This document shows positions 13,777 to 21,318 of a stretch of 23,267 nucleotides of DNA, in pieces (position 1 is the first letter of the stretch; each line of letters starts with the position of its first letter). The notes under the pieces are model-generated. The model was given only the letters and a program-made list of their open reading frames with translations, did no database searches and was not told where the DNA came from. The position numbers were made by a program, and so were the translations under genes. The stretch lies in contig USAD01000007.1 in NCBI GenBank assembly GCA_900552415.1, forward strand, positions 1-23,267, given 5' to 3'. This DNA comes from an uncultured Parabacteroides sp. GTDB lineage: Bacteria; Bacteroidota; Bacteroidia; Bacteroidales; Tannerellaceae.

Positions 13777-15354
13777 CTAGAACTGGAAATAGATGAACGG
13801 CTGCACGCCGGAGCTCCGGAACTGGATCACGACGAAGATCAACACCGCCAGCGCCAACGCCTGCACCACCAAAGGCGAGCGGGTAACGGCCTCGCAGACC
13901 GTCATGTCCCAACGCTTGGGCAGGAAATGGGTCACGTAGCCGATCAGCATCAAGGCGCAGACCATAGGATAGCCCGCGACGAACTGCGGGAAGATCTCGG
14001 GATGGAACGCGGTGAAAATGCGCCCGAGGATCGCGCCCGCCGTCTCCATCGAGTCGGCCCGGAAGAAGATCCAGCCCAGGCAAACGAGATGGAAGGTGAC
14101 GATCACCCCGATCACGCGCCGCACGGGCGTCATCTCGGCCCCCGTCTTCCGGAAAGAGGGCCAGCGGCCCATCACGAACTTATGGACGGCCAGCGAGACC
14201 CCATGCAAGGCGCCCCAAAGGATGAAACGGGCCGACGCGCCGTGCCACAAGCCGCCCAGGAGCATCGTGATCATCAGGTTCGCGTAGGTGCGGAGGCGCC
14301 CCTTGCGGTTGCCGCCCAGCGAGATGTAGAGATAATCCTTCAGCCACGAGGAGAGCGAGATGTGCCAACGGCGCCAAAACTCGGTAATCGTGGCCGACTG
14401 GTAGGGCGAGTCGAAGTTGATGTTGAACCGGAAACCCAGGAGGAGCGCCAATCCGATGGCCATGTCGGAATAGCCCGAGAAGTCGCAATAGATCTGCAAG
14501 GCGTAGCCATAGACGCCCATCAGGTTCTCGAGGCCGGTATAGAGCGTCGGCGCATCGAACACACGGTCAACGAAATTGAGGCTGATATAGTCCGAGATCA
14601 CCGCCTTCTTCATCAAGCCACAGAAGATGAGGAAAAGTCCCTCGCCAAACGCCTCGCGGGTCACCAGCGGATCGCGGTGGATCTGCGGGATGAAATCGCG
14701 TGCCCGCACGATCGGTCCCGCCACCAGCTGCGGGAAGAAGGAAACGTAGAAGAGGTAATCGATCCATCGCCTGAGCGGCTCGATCCGCCCCCGATAGATA
14801 TCGATCACGTAGCTGATGCTCTGGAAGGTGAAGAAAGAGATACCGACGGGCAGGAAAATGTCCCAGTTCTGGAACTCCAGATACAGCAGCCGATCGGAAC
14901 CGATATAGAAGCCCAGGTCGTTGAGCATCAACGTCAGCGAGCCCAGCAGGAAGTTGAAATACTTGAAATAGGCCAGCATGCCCAGGTTCACGCAGAGGCT
15001 CAGCGTCACCAGCGCCTTGCGGGCACGAACCGTGGTGGCCCTGGCCAAGTAATGCCCGATGAAGAAATCGGAAGTGGCCGTGAAGACCAGCAGGCCGAAC
15101 CAGAGGCCGCTGCTCTTGTAATAGAAATAAAGGGAGAAGAGCGTCACGTAGATGATCCGCGCCATCATCTTTTTCCTCAGAAGGTAATAGAACACCGAGA
15201 AACCGATAAAGAGGAAGAAGAAAAGCCCGCTACTGAACAACATCGGCGCGTCGGGCTGATAGGCCAGCAAGTCGGCCAACCGCCCCCACGTAAACTCGTG
15301 ATCCATGATCCTCAACACGCCATTCTCAAAACTCAATCCCATCCAATCCAACAT
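13777..15354 (-). CDS. MBOAT-family membrane O-acyltransferase (AlgI-like)
   Basis: The 525-residue, many-helix membrane protein belongs to the MBOAT family. Landmarks are FSVFYYLL early (53-60), LAYFKYFNF (128-136), PVGISFFTFQSISYVID (169-185), FFPQLVAGPIVR (207-218), YCDFSGYSDMAIGLALLLGF (289-308), FWRRWHISLSSWLKDYLYI (327-345) with conserved H331, and the putative catalytic H371 in GGLWHGAS. AlgI-type enzymes pass acyl groups, usually acetyl, across the cytoplasmic membrane for transfer to exported polysaccharide by partner proteins. Two exported SGNH/GDSL proteins encoded just upstream (34-base gap) are the natural partners. Which glycan is modified is unknown. Third codon positions are strikingly GC-rich. 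The stop codon abuts the 42-nt repeat array. Confidence 0.94.
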   Translation of the reverse strand: MLDWMGLSFENGVLRIMDHEFTWGRLADLLAYQPDAPMLFSSGLFFFLFIGFSVFYYLLRKKMMARIIYVTLFSLYFYYKSSGLWFGLLVFTATSDFFIGHYLARATTVRARKALVTLSLCVNLGMLAYFKYFNFLLGSLTLMLNDLGFYIGSDRLLYLEFQNWDIFLPVGISFFTFQSISYVIDIYRGRIEPLRRWIDYLFYVSFFPQLVAGPIVRARDFIPQIHRDPLVTREAFGEGLFLIFCGLMKKAVISDYISLNFVDRVFDAPTLYTGLENLMGVYGYALQIYCDFSGYSDMAIGLALLLGFRFNINFDSPYQSATITEFWRRWHISLSSWLKDYLYISLGGNRKGRLRTYANLMITMLLGGLWHGASARFILWGALHGVSLAVHKFVMGRWPSFRKTGAEMTPVRRVIGVIVTFHLVCLGWIFFRADSMETAGAILGRIFTAFHPEIFPQFVAGYPMVCALMLIGYVTHFLPKRWDMTVCEAVTRSPLVVQALALAVLIFVVIQFRSSGVQPFIYFQF

Positions 15355-15387
15355 CTTTATCCAGACTATAATTATATATGATATGTA

Positions 15388-16707
15388 TTACCGAAAATTA
15401 TTGTAGGTATTCAGAAAAGCCCTGTAGAGCATACGTCCCTGCTCGAAATACCCCTCCTTGACAAAATGGATGCGGTCGTTGCGCATCAGGCCGGCCCGCT
15501 GCCATGCCTTCGACGAGTTGAGGCCCCCAGTCGCCGTGAACAGATCCCAGCAAGCGAGCCCCTCCCGCTTGGCGACCTCACGGATCACCTCCGCCACCTT
15601 CTCCGTATTGTCGTTGCGCACGTAAGTCCGTTTCTTGTTGACCGTCACCCGACGATAACACTCCGGCGGAGTGGTCAGCAACAGGGCCGTCCCAGGCATG
15701 TGTCGCTTGACCAACGTTATGAAGGCCTCCACCTGCGAGGCAAATTCCGTCTTCGAAAAACGGCGACCGAACGACTCGTTCGTGCCAAGAGAGACGATCA
15801 GCAACGCCGGGCGCAAAGCCGCCAGCCGGCAGACATACTCCTCGCTCGTGTAGTTCACGTACATCGCCCCGTTAATCCCGATCGAGTGATAGAGCACACC
15901 GGGATTCCCGTTCAGCAGGCTGAAGCCAAAATACTGATTACGGAACGAGGTGTCAGGGTTCTTCACCGTCCGGAGATTCAGCGTATCCGTCAACCGATTG
16001 ATCCGGAAAGTATCGACCGCAACTCCACAGATGGCCGTATCGCTCCTTGAGACACTTACCGCCTTTTTCCACTTGGTGGTCGGCTCGAATGGTCGGGCAT
16101 GACTGCCCTGAAAGAGCCAAACCTCGTTGAAAGCATAGCCCGCCCCATTCTTGGGTGTCACGATCAGGTCCATGTCAATTGCTGAGACATTGGCGTAAAG
16201 CCCCACGCCTCCGGAACCGATCGAGGTCTTTTTCTTCCGCTGCGTCGCCCGGGCATAGATCCAGTTCTTCAGGCTCGAGCGGATGAAATAGTCGTCCGGC
16301 TCGTTGGTCCGGCATAACTTCAGGGGCGAGATCCAGCCCCGTCCGGCATTCCCGAAATCCTTATGGAACAGGCGCATCAGCATACCGCTCTGATAGCCTG
16401 CCTGAATATGCGAATCGCCCAGTTGCACAATCGAGATCACCGTGTCCTTTCCCTGCCTCAACGAATCCAGCTGGGCGAACAAAGCCCGCCACAACGTCGA
16501 GTCGGCAGGCAGGATCAACGTGTCGCTCCCCAGCCTCAACATCGTCGAGGACAAGGAGGGCGGAGCGACCCATTCCCGCTTGACCGCCGCGGAATCCTTC
16601 TCCGACCCGCTTCCAGCCATAAGGCATTCCCCATGCCCCAAAGAGAGGAGCAGGACAAATATCCCGATCCTCAAGAAACTATTCCAGCTGTTTATCAACC
16701 TCATCAT
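15388..16707 (-). CDS. Exported SGNH/GDSL-type hydrolase or acyltransferase
   Basis: From the ATG at 16707 (439 residues) the protein has a signal peptide (about 1-31, hydrophobic core FLRIGIFVLLLSLG). It carries the SGNH blocks: LGDSH (96-100, nucleophile S99), a glycine-bearing SIGINGAMY (275-283), SLGTNES (306-312, block III G-x-N with N310) and the catalytic pair in NDRIHF (D411, H414). This is a complete SGNH site, suited to esterase or O-acetyl transfer on periplasmic glycans. The frame is open to an ATG at 16815, but the extra 36 residues are basic and precede the signal peptide. The chosen start overlaps the end of the upstream SGNH gene by 29 bases, implying translational coupling; M2 at 16704 is equally possible. 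MBOAT follows. Confidence 0.87.
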   Translation of the reverse strand: MMRLINSWNSFLRIGIFVLLLSLGHGECLMAGSGSEKDSAAVKREWVAPPSLSSTMLRLGSDTLILPADSTLWRALFAQLDSLRQGKDTVISIVQLGDSHIQAGYQSGMLMRLFHKDFGNAGRGWISPLKLCRTNEPDDYFIRSSLKNWIYARATQRKKKTSIGSGGVGLYANVSAIDMDLIVTPKNGAGYAFNEVWLFQGSHARPFEPTTKWKKAVSVSRSDTAICGVAVDTFRINRLTDTLNLRTVKNPDTSFRNQYFGFSLLNGNPGVLYHSIGINGAMYVNYTSEEYVCRLAALRPALLIVSLGTNESFGRRFSKTEFASQVEAFITLVKRHMPGTALLLTTPPECYRRVTVNKKRTYVRNDNTEKVAEVIREVAKREGLACWDLFTATGGLNSSKAWQRAGLMRNDRIHFVKEGYFEQGRMLYRAFLNTYNNFR

Positions 16708-18034
16708 AAAATTCCTTCTCCAATAATAACGCGTCAAACAGGGCCTTCGCAATCTCCTTTCCGCCACGGAAGCCCAAATGAGTATAATCCTTTCCCGCCC
16801 AATTCTTCTCGACATAGCGTGTCATGCTGTTCACGCCACCCATCGCCCCGAACAGGTTCCAGAAGACTATACCCGTCTGACGGGCCACCTGCCGCTGCGT
16901 ATAGAGCAATGAGAGGACGGCGGGAATCGTCTCGAACTGGCCGTTCACCATCCGGCTCCGGTCGGAAACGCCAACCATCAGGAGATCCGCCTCCGGGAAA
17001 CAGGCCTTCACGTCGTAAGGGCTCACCTCATTAAGCTGTCGGCAACGAACCGAGTCCAACCGATCGAGCACCATGCCCGAATTACCTCGCAACGAATAGT
17101 TGTCGACAATAATACCGGACTCGCTCTCCATCACGGTACCGAGCATCTCCAATCCTTCAACCTCCGAGAAACCTAGCGTCATCTTCTGGAACGAGCCATT
17201 CAACCGGTATTCAGTGATCCGGTCGCTCGGCGGCAACTCAAAGAAAGAGGTATCGGCTTGCGTGTCCATCACACGGCGAATACGGGCATGCCCATTCCGG
17301 GCGTAAAGCAACTTCAAGGCGTCAGGCAGAGGCTGTTTCGTATAGGTATCCTGAGCGTCGATACGAATTTCGGGACGTTCACCTTCCGGAAGGAAAAGCA
17401 TGCCGGAAGGCGTGAAAATGTTTTGGGCCGAATCCAACATGGAGATGGTCTGCCAACCCTCGCCCTCCTGCTTGACCGTCGGCCGGAATTTGGCGGCGAC
17501 CGAATTGACGGGCACGAAACCCACGCCCTCACCTCCAAATACCTGCTGCAAGGCGGCTCTCAAGTCTGCCACCAGGATATCTCCCTCAATAAAGGAATCA
17601 CCCAGGAAAGCGACACGCACGGGACGCCCCAATGTCTCACCTTGCTTGATGGCACTGAAGAAATGACGCAAACCGATATGTCCTAATGAATAATCCTCAA
17701 CACGCTTTCCCAGGGAATCGGCCTCACGGGCCGCATAAAGCGTCTGATAAAGGGAATCCCTCAACGCCAGCATCGCGGAATCGATACCGGCCACCCGCTG
17801 GAGCGAGTCACGAATCAAGGCAGAATCCACTTGAATGGTGTCGGGCTCCTCCAACATCAAGCGCAAGGAATCGAGCGACAACGCCTTCTCCTCGACCTTA
17901 AAGTCCGACAAAAGATCCACCCGCTTGATCTTATAACCCAGAACAGAGGCAGGCAAGAAATACATGCCCGCGCAAAACAACATTGTCAAAAACAACAAGG
18001 CGACCAAACGCCCCAATCCACTCTTATCGCCCAT
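16679..18034 (-). CDS. Membrane-anchored SGNH/GDSL-like protein
   Basis: The 451-residue protein has an N-terminal membrane anchor (about 9-33), a Leu/Asp/Ser-rich helical stretch (about 45-115, likely coiled coil), then an SGNH-type domain. Seen blocks are FLGDSFIEG (143-151, S147), NYSLRGNSG (312-320) and a C-terminal KDYTHLGF with D416 and H419. The third block, normally G-x-N-D/E, reads VGVSDRSRM (354-362), so the asparagine that completes the oxyanion hole is not evident. It may be a transferase-like or degenerate member. It opens the SGNH-SGNH-MBOAT transcription unit and likely cooperates with its neighbours in acylating an exported polymer. The family is clear; activity and substrate are not. 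Confidence 0.85.
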   Translation of the reverse strand: MGDKSGLGRLVALLFLTMLFCAGMYFLPASVLGYKIKRVDLLSDFKVEEKALSLDSLRLMLEEPDTIQVDSALIRDSLQRVAGIDSAMLALRDSLYQTLYAAREADSLGKRVEDYSLGHIGLRHFFSAIKQGETLGRPVRVAFLGDSFIEGDILVADLRAALQQVFGGEGVGFVPVNSVAAKFRPTVKQEGEGWQTISMLDSAQNIFTPSGMLFLPEGERPEIRIDAQDTYTKQPLPDALKLLYARNGHARIRRVMDTQADTSFFELPPSDRITEYRLNGSFQKMTLGFSEVEGLEMLGTVMESESGIIVDNYSLRGNSGMVLDRLDSVRCRQLNEVSPYDVKACFPEADLLMVGVSDRSRMVNGQFETIPAVLSLLYTQRQVARQTGIVFWNLFGAMGGVNSMTRYVEKNWAGKDYTHLGFRGGKEIAKALFDALLLEKEFYDEVDKQLE

Positions 18035-18069
18035 CTTAAAATAACGATCCTCTTTTCTGATTCCGGGCG

Positions 18070-18077
18070 CAAAGGTA
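18070..18077 (-). promoter_or_regulatory. -7 promoter element of the SGNH-SGNH-MBOAT unit
   Basis: On the minus strand TACCTTTG matches TAnnTTTG exactly, and is identical to the rpsF -7 box. It lies 35 bases before the ATG at 18034. No clear TTTG is found 19-21 bases upstream. Confidence 0.6.
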
Positions 18078-18155
18078 ACGCTTTTGATGGATTTGGGCAG
18101 TATAGCCGTTTATGAATTTTCCCAAACCGCCAACCCTGACAATAACGGCAAAAAA

Positions 18156-18217
18156 ATTCCATCGCAGTGAAATTGGAAATACACTGCAGTGTAATCCCGA
18201 CTCCACTGCGATGGAAT
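18156..18217. repeat. Nested palindrome (element E2), related to the 6161-6222 hairpin
   Basis: Outer arms ATTCCATCGCAGTG (18156-18169) and its exact reverse complement (18204-18217) enclose a 34-base region with a perfect 14-base palindrome, TACACTGCAGTGTA (18180-18193). The stretch from GCAGTGAAATTGGA to CACTGCAGTGTA closely matches GCAGTGGAATTGGA to CACTGCAGTGTA in element E1, so the two look like copies of one repeat family. It begins 10 bases past the universal stress gene stop and could serve as its 3' end structure, though no U-tract follows. Confidence 0.82.
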
Positions 18218-18227
18218 CAAAAACCGA

Positions 18228-19337
18228 CTATCTCGCGTTCATCACCAAGAGCGGCAAACTGGTGTGGAACAACATCCGTCGGGCGATGGACGGATTGAAC
18301 ATCCTCGACCAGATACTGCGACGATAGGTGCTCAAGGCGATCATGTCAATATGCTGCTCGACCACGAATTTCTCGACCGCCAAAAGCAGGTCGCCATCGC
18401 TCAAGACCGTGTAACTGATGTCCGCATCGGGATATTGTTTCTGGAAATACTCGCGCACACCTGTCAAACGGATCTCATTCCATTCATCACGGCTGGTCGA
18501 GATATTAAACAGATGGATCTTGACGTTCAATCCCTTGATCAACCCCATGAACTCGTCAAAAGCGACTAAATCCCTCTGGCGGAATGAGGTGGCGAAAGCC
18601 AGATGCTTGACCGCACGCAGGTCATTAAAAGGCACATCCTCCGGAATCGCCAGGACGGGAACACGATTCACGTCGATGACCTCACCCGTTACGCTACCGA
18701 TCAGGTCTGCATCCTTACGCCCCTTTCCTCTCGTACCCATGACGATCAAGAGGGGCCTGCATTCCTTACTGTAAGCCATGATCTCTTCCTCTGGCAACCC
18801 CTCCCGCAAGACATAATCGTATTTTATCTTAGGCAATTTTCCAGCGGCCATACGCTCGTTAATGTACTCGCAGATATCGTTCATATCCGCCTGTACCCGC
18901 TCTTGCAAATGGCGCACCGACTCCTCCTCGTTAATCTGGTAAGCCATCGTATCGCCCAGAGGGATCGTAGTCGGGAAATAGGGACTGAAATAGACATGCA
19001 AAAGCACCACCTTCGCCCCAACCATAGCCGCATAATTGATACCCAACTCACAAGCCTTGATGGAATAGTCCGAGAAATCGATCGGGATCAGGATCAACTT
19101 GTTCCTCACCTCCTCTTCCTTCTCTGGATTCTCCATCCATTTATTGTCCTCGATAATTCTTAACGCATGGGGAAGATCACTCTCCTTGATCCTAACCCTT
19201 ACACCGGCGGAGATAACCGGTTGAATCTGATTGACGTTATGAATATACACCTCTATCCCCTCTGTCTCCAGGATCGTTTTCAAGATCTGGGCCTTCTCGA
19301 ACGTATGAATCGCCAATGTCACTAATTTATCTTCCAT
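18228..19337 (-). CDS. Universal stress protein with N-terminal DUF2007-like domain
   Basis: The 369-residue cytoplasmic protein has three parts. Residues 1-70 resemble the DUF2007 small domain (LVTLAIHTFEKAQILKTILETEGIEVYIHN...VRVRIKESDLPHALRII). Residues 79-232 are a UspA domain with the nucleotide-binding motif G-x2-G-x9-G-S at 201-215 (GTRGKGRKDADLIGS). Residues 243-367 form a second Usp domain whose equivalent segment, STYRRSIWSRMFNPSIARR (336-354), lacks the glycines, so it probably does not bind ATP. Tandem Usp proteins act in stress survival by unclear mechanisms. The gene is separated from the upstream helix-turn-helix gene by a strong terminator and so must have its own promoter, for which I see no convincing -7 box in the 40 available bases. 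Confidence 0.88.
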   Translation of the reverse strand: MEDKLVTLAIHTFEKAQILKTILETEGIEVYIHNVNQIQPVISAGVRVRIKESDLPHALRIIEDNKWMENPEKEEEVRNKLILIPIDFSDYSIKACELGINYAAMVGAKVVLLHVYFSPYFPTTIPLGDTMAYQINEEESVRHLQERVQADMNDICEYINERMAAGKLPKIKYDYVLREGLPEEEIMAYSKECRPLLIVMGTRGKGRKDADLIGSVTGEVIDVNRVPVLAIPEDVPFNDLRAVKHLAFATSFRQRDLVAFDEFMGLIKGLNVKIHLFNISTSRDEWNEIRLTGVREYFQKQYPDADISYTVLSDGDLLLAVEKFVVEQHIDMIALSTYRRSIWSRMFNPSIARRMLFHTSLPLLVMNAR

Positions 19338-19377
19338 ACCGATTAATGATTTAAGAATTAGACATCCTGTTTATATC

Positions 19378-19424
19378 AAAAAAATCCCAAAGCATATATG
19401 GACAACACATATACTTGGGATTTT
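19378..19424 (-). terminator. Rho-independent terminator of the small HTH gene
   Basis: AAAATCCCAA (19381-19390) pairs perfectly with TTGGGATTTT (19415-19424), with further inner AT pairing (19395-19400 with 19408-19413). On the minus strand the stem runs into seven T residues. It lies 22 bases after the HTH gene stop. Confidence 0.88.
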
Positions 19425-19446
19425 AAAAAAATCTTCTCTTTGTTTC

Positions 19447-19722
19447 TTACGCCTGAGGTGCCTCAGCCTCACCTTGGGCTTCACCTAGGATCTGAAGGGC
19501 ACGTTCGAATATGGTCGTGTCATCCAATACCACCAAACCGCCGTCAGGACCCGGCTCGATGTGGATACCGCAACTTTTTCCCTCTTTAAAATTCTGCCCG
19601 CCAAAATAATTACGGACCGTCTCAACAGATACACCCAACTCATCAGCGATGCGGTGGGTACTACCATCAGGCAAACTATCTTTAATTCTTCTAAGCTCGT
19701 TAAATGTAATCGTCTTTGTCAT
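19447..19722 (-). CDS. Small conserved helix-turn-helix protein
   Basis: The 91-residue protein has a predicted helix-turn-helix at about 22-40 (THRIADELGVSVETVRNYF), a Gly/Pro-rich middle (GIHIEPGPDGGLVVLDD, 52-68), a short helix (TIFERALQILG, 70-80) and an acidic Ala/Glu/Gln tail. I recall closely similar short proteins as conserved but uncharacterised in Bacteroidetes; no function is assigned. The HTH suggests DNA binding. It is a single-gene unit with its own promoter and two flanking terminators, and has no operon partner to hint at a target. Confidence 0.85.
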   Translation of the reverse strand: MTKTITFNELRRIKDSLPDGSTHRIADELGVSVETVRNYFGGQNFKEGKSCGIHIEPGPDGGLVVLDDTTIFERALQILGEAQGEAEAPQA

Positions 19723-19775
19723 GGCTTCACTAATTTTTATAAGGTTAATACATCCTATTTGTTATTTTGATGCCA

Positions 19776-19807
19776 CTAACTTAGTCATTATATCTGGAGA
19801 ACGCAAA
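19776..19807 (-). promoter_or_regulatory. Promoter of the small HTH gene
   Basis: On the minus strand TTTG (19807-19804) is followed after 20 bases by TAAGTTAG (19783-19776), one mismatch from TAnnTTTG. It lies between the upstream terminator and the ATG at 19722, giving a leader of about 45 bases. Confidence 0.5.
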
Positions 19808-19826
19808 TAAAAGCGTAGAAATAATG

Positions 19827-19858
19827 AAAAAAAGGATATGCTTTACGGCATATCCTTT
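19827..19858 (-). terminator. Rho-independent terminator of the bat-PAP2 operon
   Basis: An 11-bp perfect stem, AAAGGATATGC (19831-19841) with its complement (19848-19858), has a 6-base loop. On the minus strand it is followed by a T run (CCTTTTTTTC). It lies just after the PAP2 stop at 19868. Confidence 0.92.
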
Positions 19859-19867
19859 CAAACTGTT

Positions 19868-20545
19868 TTATTTTAAGAAGCTTATCAAGACCGGATTCAA
19901 GAGGATCACACCAACCAGGGTTATTCCTATTCCCCAGCTGATCCATCGCGACCGTTCATGGGAATAGGGCAAATCCCGCCTATGCAACCATCGTTGCCGT
20001 ATCCAACCGTAAAAATAATAAACCAACAGGCCAAATACCACACCCGACAAAGCTCCCGGCAGGATATCGGTTATAAAATGCACGCCCAGATAGATTCTGG
20101 AATAGGACACGACAACGGCCCATAAAATGATGAGGCATGAGAAAAGCCGATCCCGAAACAAAAGACTCATAAACATCGCGAAGCCGAAAGCGTTTGCCGC
20201 ATGGCTTGAGATGAAACCATACTTCCCACCTCGATAGCCAAAGACCGTCTTAACCTGATCCGCAAAATCGGGATGATGCGTCGGCCGGAAACGGGTAAAA
20301 AGCGGCTTGCAAACATGAGAGGCGAATTGGTCACAAAGCGTCACGACCAAAGCGATCATCAACAAGACCAATATCGCCTCGCGCCAGTCTCGCTTATAAA
20401 ACAGGAGGAAAAGAATGAGAGCGGCCAATGGCAACCAAACCATTTTACCCGTATAAATCCACATGACACGATCGAGCCATTCGAAATCGCTTCCGTTCAA
20501 GGCGAAAAACAGGTCACGCTCCCAAACCAACCACTGTTCAAGCAT
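19868..20545 (-). CDS. PAP2-family membrane phosphatase
   Basis: The 225-residue membrane protein carries all three PAP2 motifs: K-x6-RP (K80, R87, P88 in KPLFTRFRP), SSHA (113-116, H115) and SR-x5-H-x3-D (S149, R150, H156, D160 in SRIYLGVHFITD). About five or six hydrophobic helices surround them. Family members dephosphorylate lipid phosphates such as undecaprenyl pyrophosphate, phosphatidate or lipid A on the periplasmic face of the inner membrane. The gene starts 2 bases after batE and is followed by the operon terminator, so it is expressed as the last gene of the bat unit. The exact lipid cannot be told from sequence. Confidence 0.93.
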   Translation of the reverse strand: MLEQWLVWERDLFFALNGSDFEWLDRVMWIYTGKMVWLPLAALILFLLFYKRDWREAILVLLMIALVVTLCDQFASHVCKPLFTRFRPTHHPDFADQVKTVFGYRGGKYGFISSHAANAFGFAMFMSLLFRDRLFSCLIILWAVVVSYSRIYLGVHFITDILPGALSGVVFGLLVYYFYGWIRQRWLHRRDLPYSHERSRWISWGIGITLVGVILLNPVLISFLK

Positions 20546-20547
20546 AA

Positions 20548-21318
20548 TCAGATCTTTTGAATATCCTTACTGGGCATCCATCCCACATTCCCGTCCGCCA
20601 ACACGATCTCACTCCAGTCGCCCAACGTGCTCTTAATCGTCACGTCAGTGCCCTCGTGCAAGACAAACAGATCGGTTCCGCTCACATCCGGCGAGCTCTT
20701 GACCGTTACTGTCGGAGAAAAGACAATCGCCCGATTCCGGTTAAGCATCTCCTCTTTCTGGTTGCCGGCGAAAATATTCGACACAATCACCGCCACCAAC
20801 AGGCAGAGACCACAATAAAAACCGATCTTCTTCAAACGGATCCAACGAGAGAAGAAGAACAGCACCAGGCATCCGATGAACAGGATAAAGCAAACCACTC
20901 CAAGTTTAGCCCACGAGTTCGAGGAGCCCCGATCCTGGATCGCGTGAAACCATCTGGAAAGGAAGAACTCGCCCAACGGCTCGATCTTGTCGGTCGTCCT
21001 CTGACGGACCAGCTCCAGATTAAACCGGGCATCGCTGTCACCCGGATTCAGCAACAGGCAACGCTCATAATTCAAGATCGCCGGTGCCAACTTGCCTGCC
21101 TTATAATAGGCATTACCTAAATTATAATAGACATTCGCGCTCTCGCCATATTTCTGTAATACGGCCTCATACATCTCAATCGCTTTCGGATAATCCTCCC
21201 CGTTATAAGCGGCCTCCGCCTCTTTCAGCTCGGACTCCTGGCCATAGGCCGGGAACGCCATCATCACGGCCACAATCAAAATTCGGAATATTATTAAAAC
21301 GGATCTCATATTTCTCAT
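20548..21318 (-). CDS. batE: BatE-like TPR and SH3 protein
   Basis: The 256-residue protein has a signal peptide (about 1-26, ending AYG), tetratricopeptide repeats (about 28-105: EAEAAYNGEDYPKAIEMYEAVL and ANVYYNLGNAYYKAGKLAPAILNYERCLLLNPGDSDA), two membrane helices (about 138-157 and 165-184) and a C-terminal bacterial SH3 domain (about 195-256, with SSPDVSGTDLFVLHEGTDVTI and GWMPS). This architecture and its place after batD identify BatE of the Bacteroides aerotolerance operon. Bat proteins are thought to form a membrane complex linked to oxidative or envelope stress; the biochemical role is unresolved. Start and batD stop overlap by 4 bases (ATGA). M4 is an alternative start. The PAP2 gene follows after 2 bases. 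Confidence 0.9.
   Translation of the reverse strand: MRNMRSVLIIFRILIVAVMMAFPAYGQESELKEAEAAYNGEDYPKAIEMYEAVLQKYGESANVYYNLGNAYYKAGKLAPAILNYERCLLLNPGDSDARFNLELVRQRTTDKIEPLGEFFLSRWFHAIQDRGSSNSWAKLGVVCFILFIGCLVLFFFSRWIRLKKIGFYCGLCLLVAVIVSNIFAGNQKEEMLNRNRAIVFSPTVTVKSSPDVSGTDLFVLHEGTDVTIKSTLGDWSEIVLADGNVGWMPSKDIQKI

Noticed and set aside
13927..15381. A 484-codon plus-strand open frame opposite the MBOAT gene
   Set aside because: It encodes a highly charged, repetitive-looking protein with no family features and is explained by GC-rich codon bias of the real minus-strand gene, which has clear MBOAT motifs.
16708..16815. Longer start for the second SGNH gene
   Set aside because: The added residues are Arg-rich, lie within the upstream coding region and precede the signal peptide.
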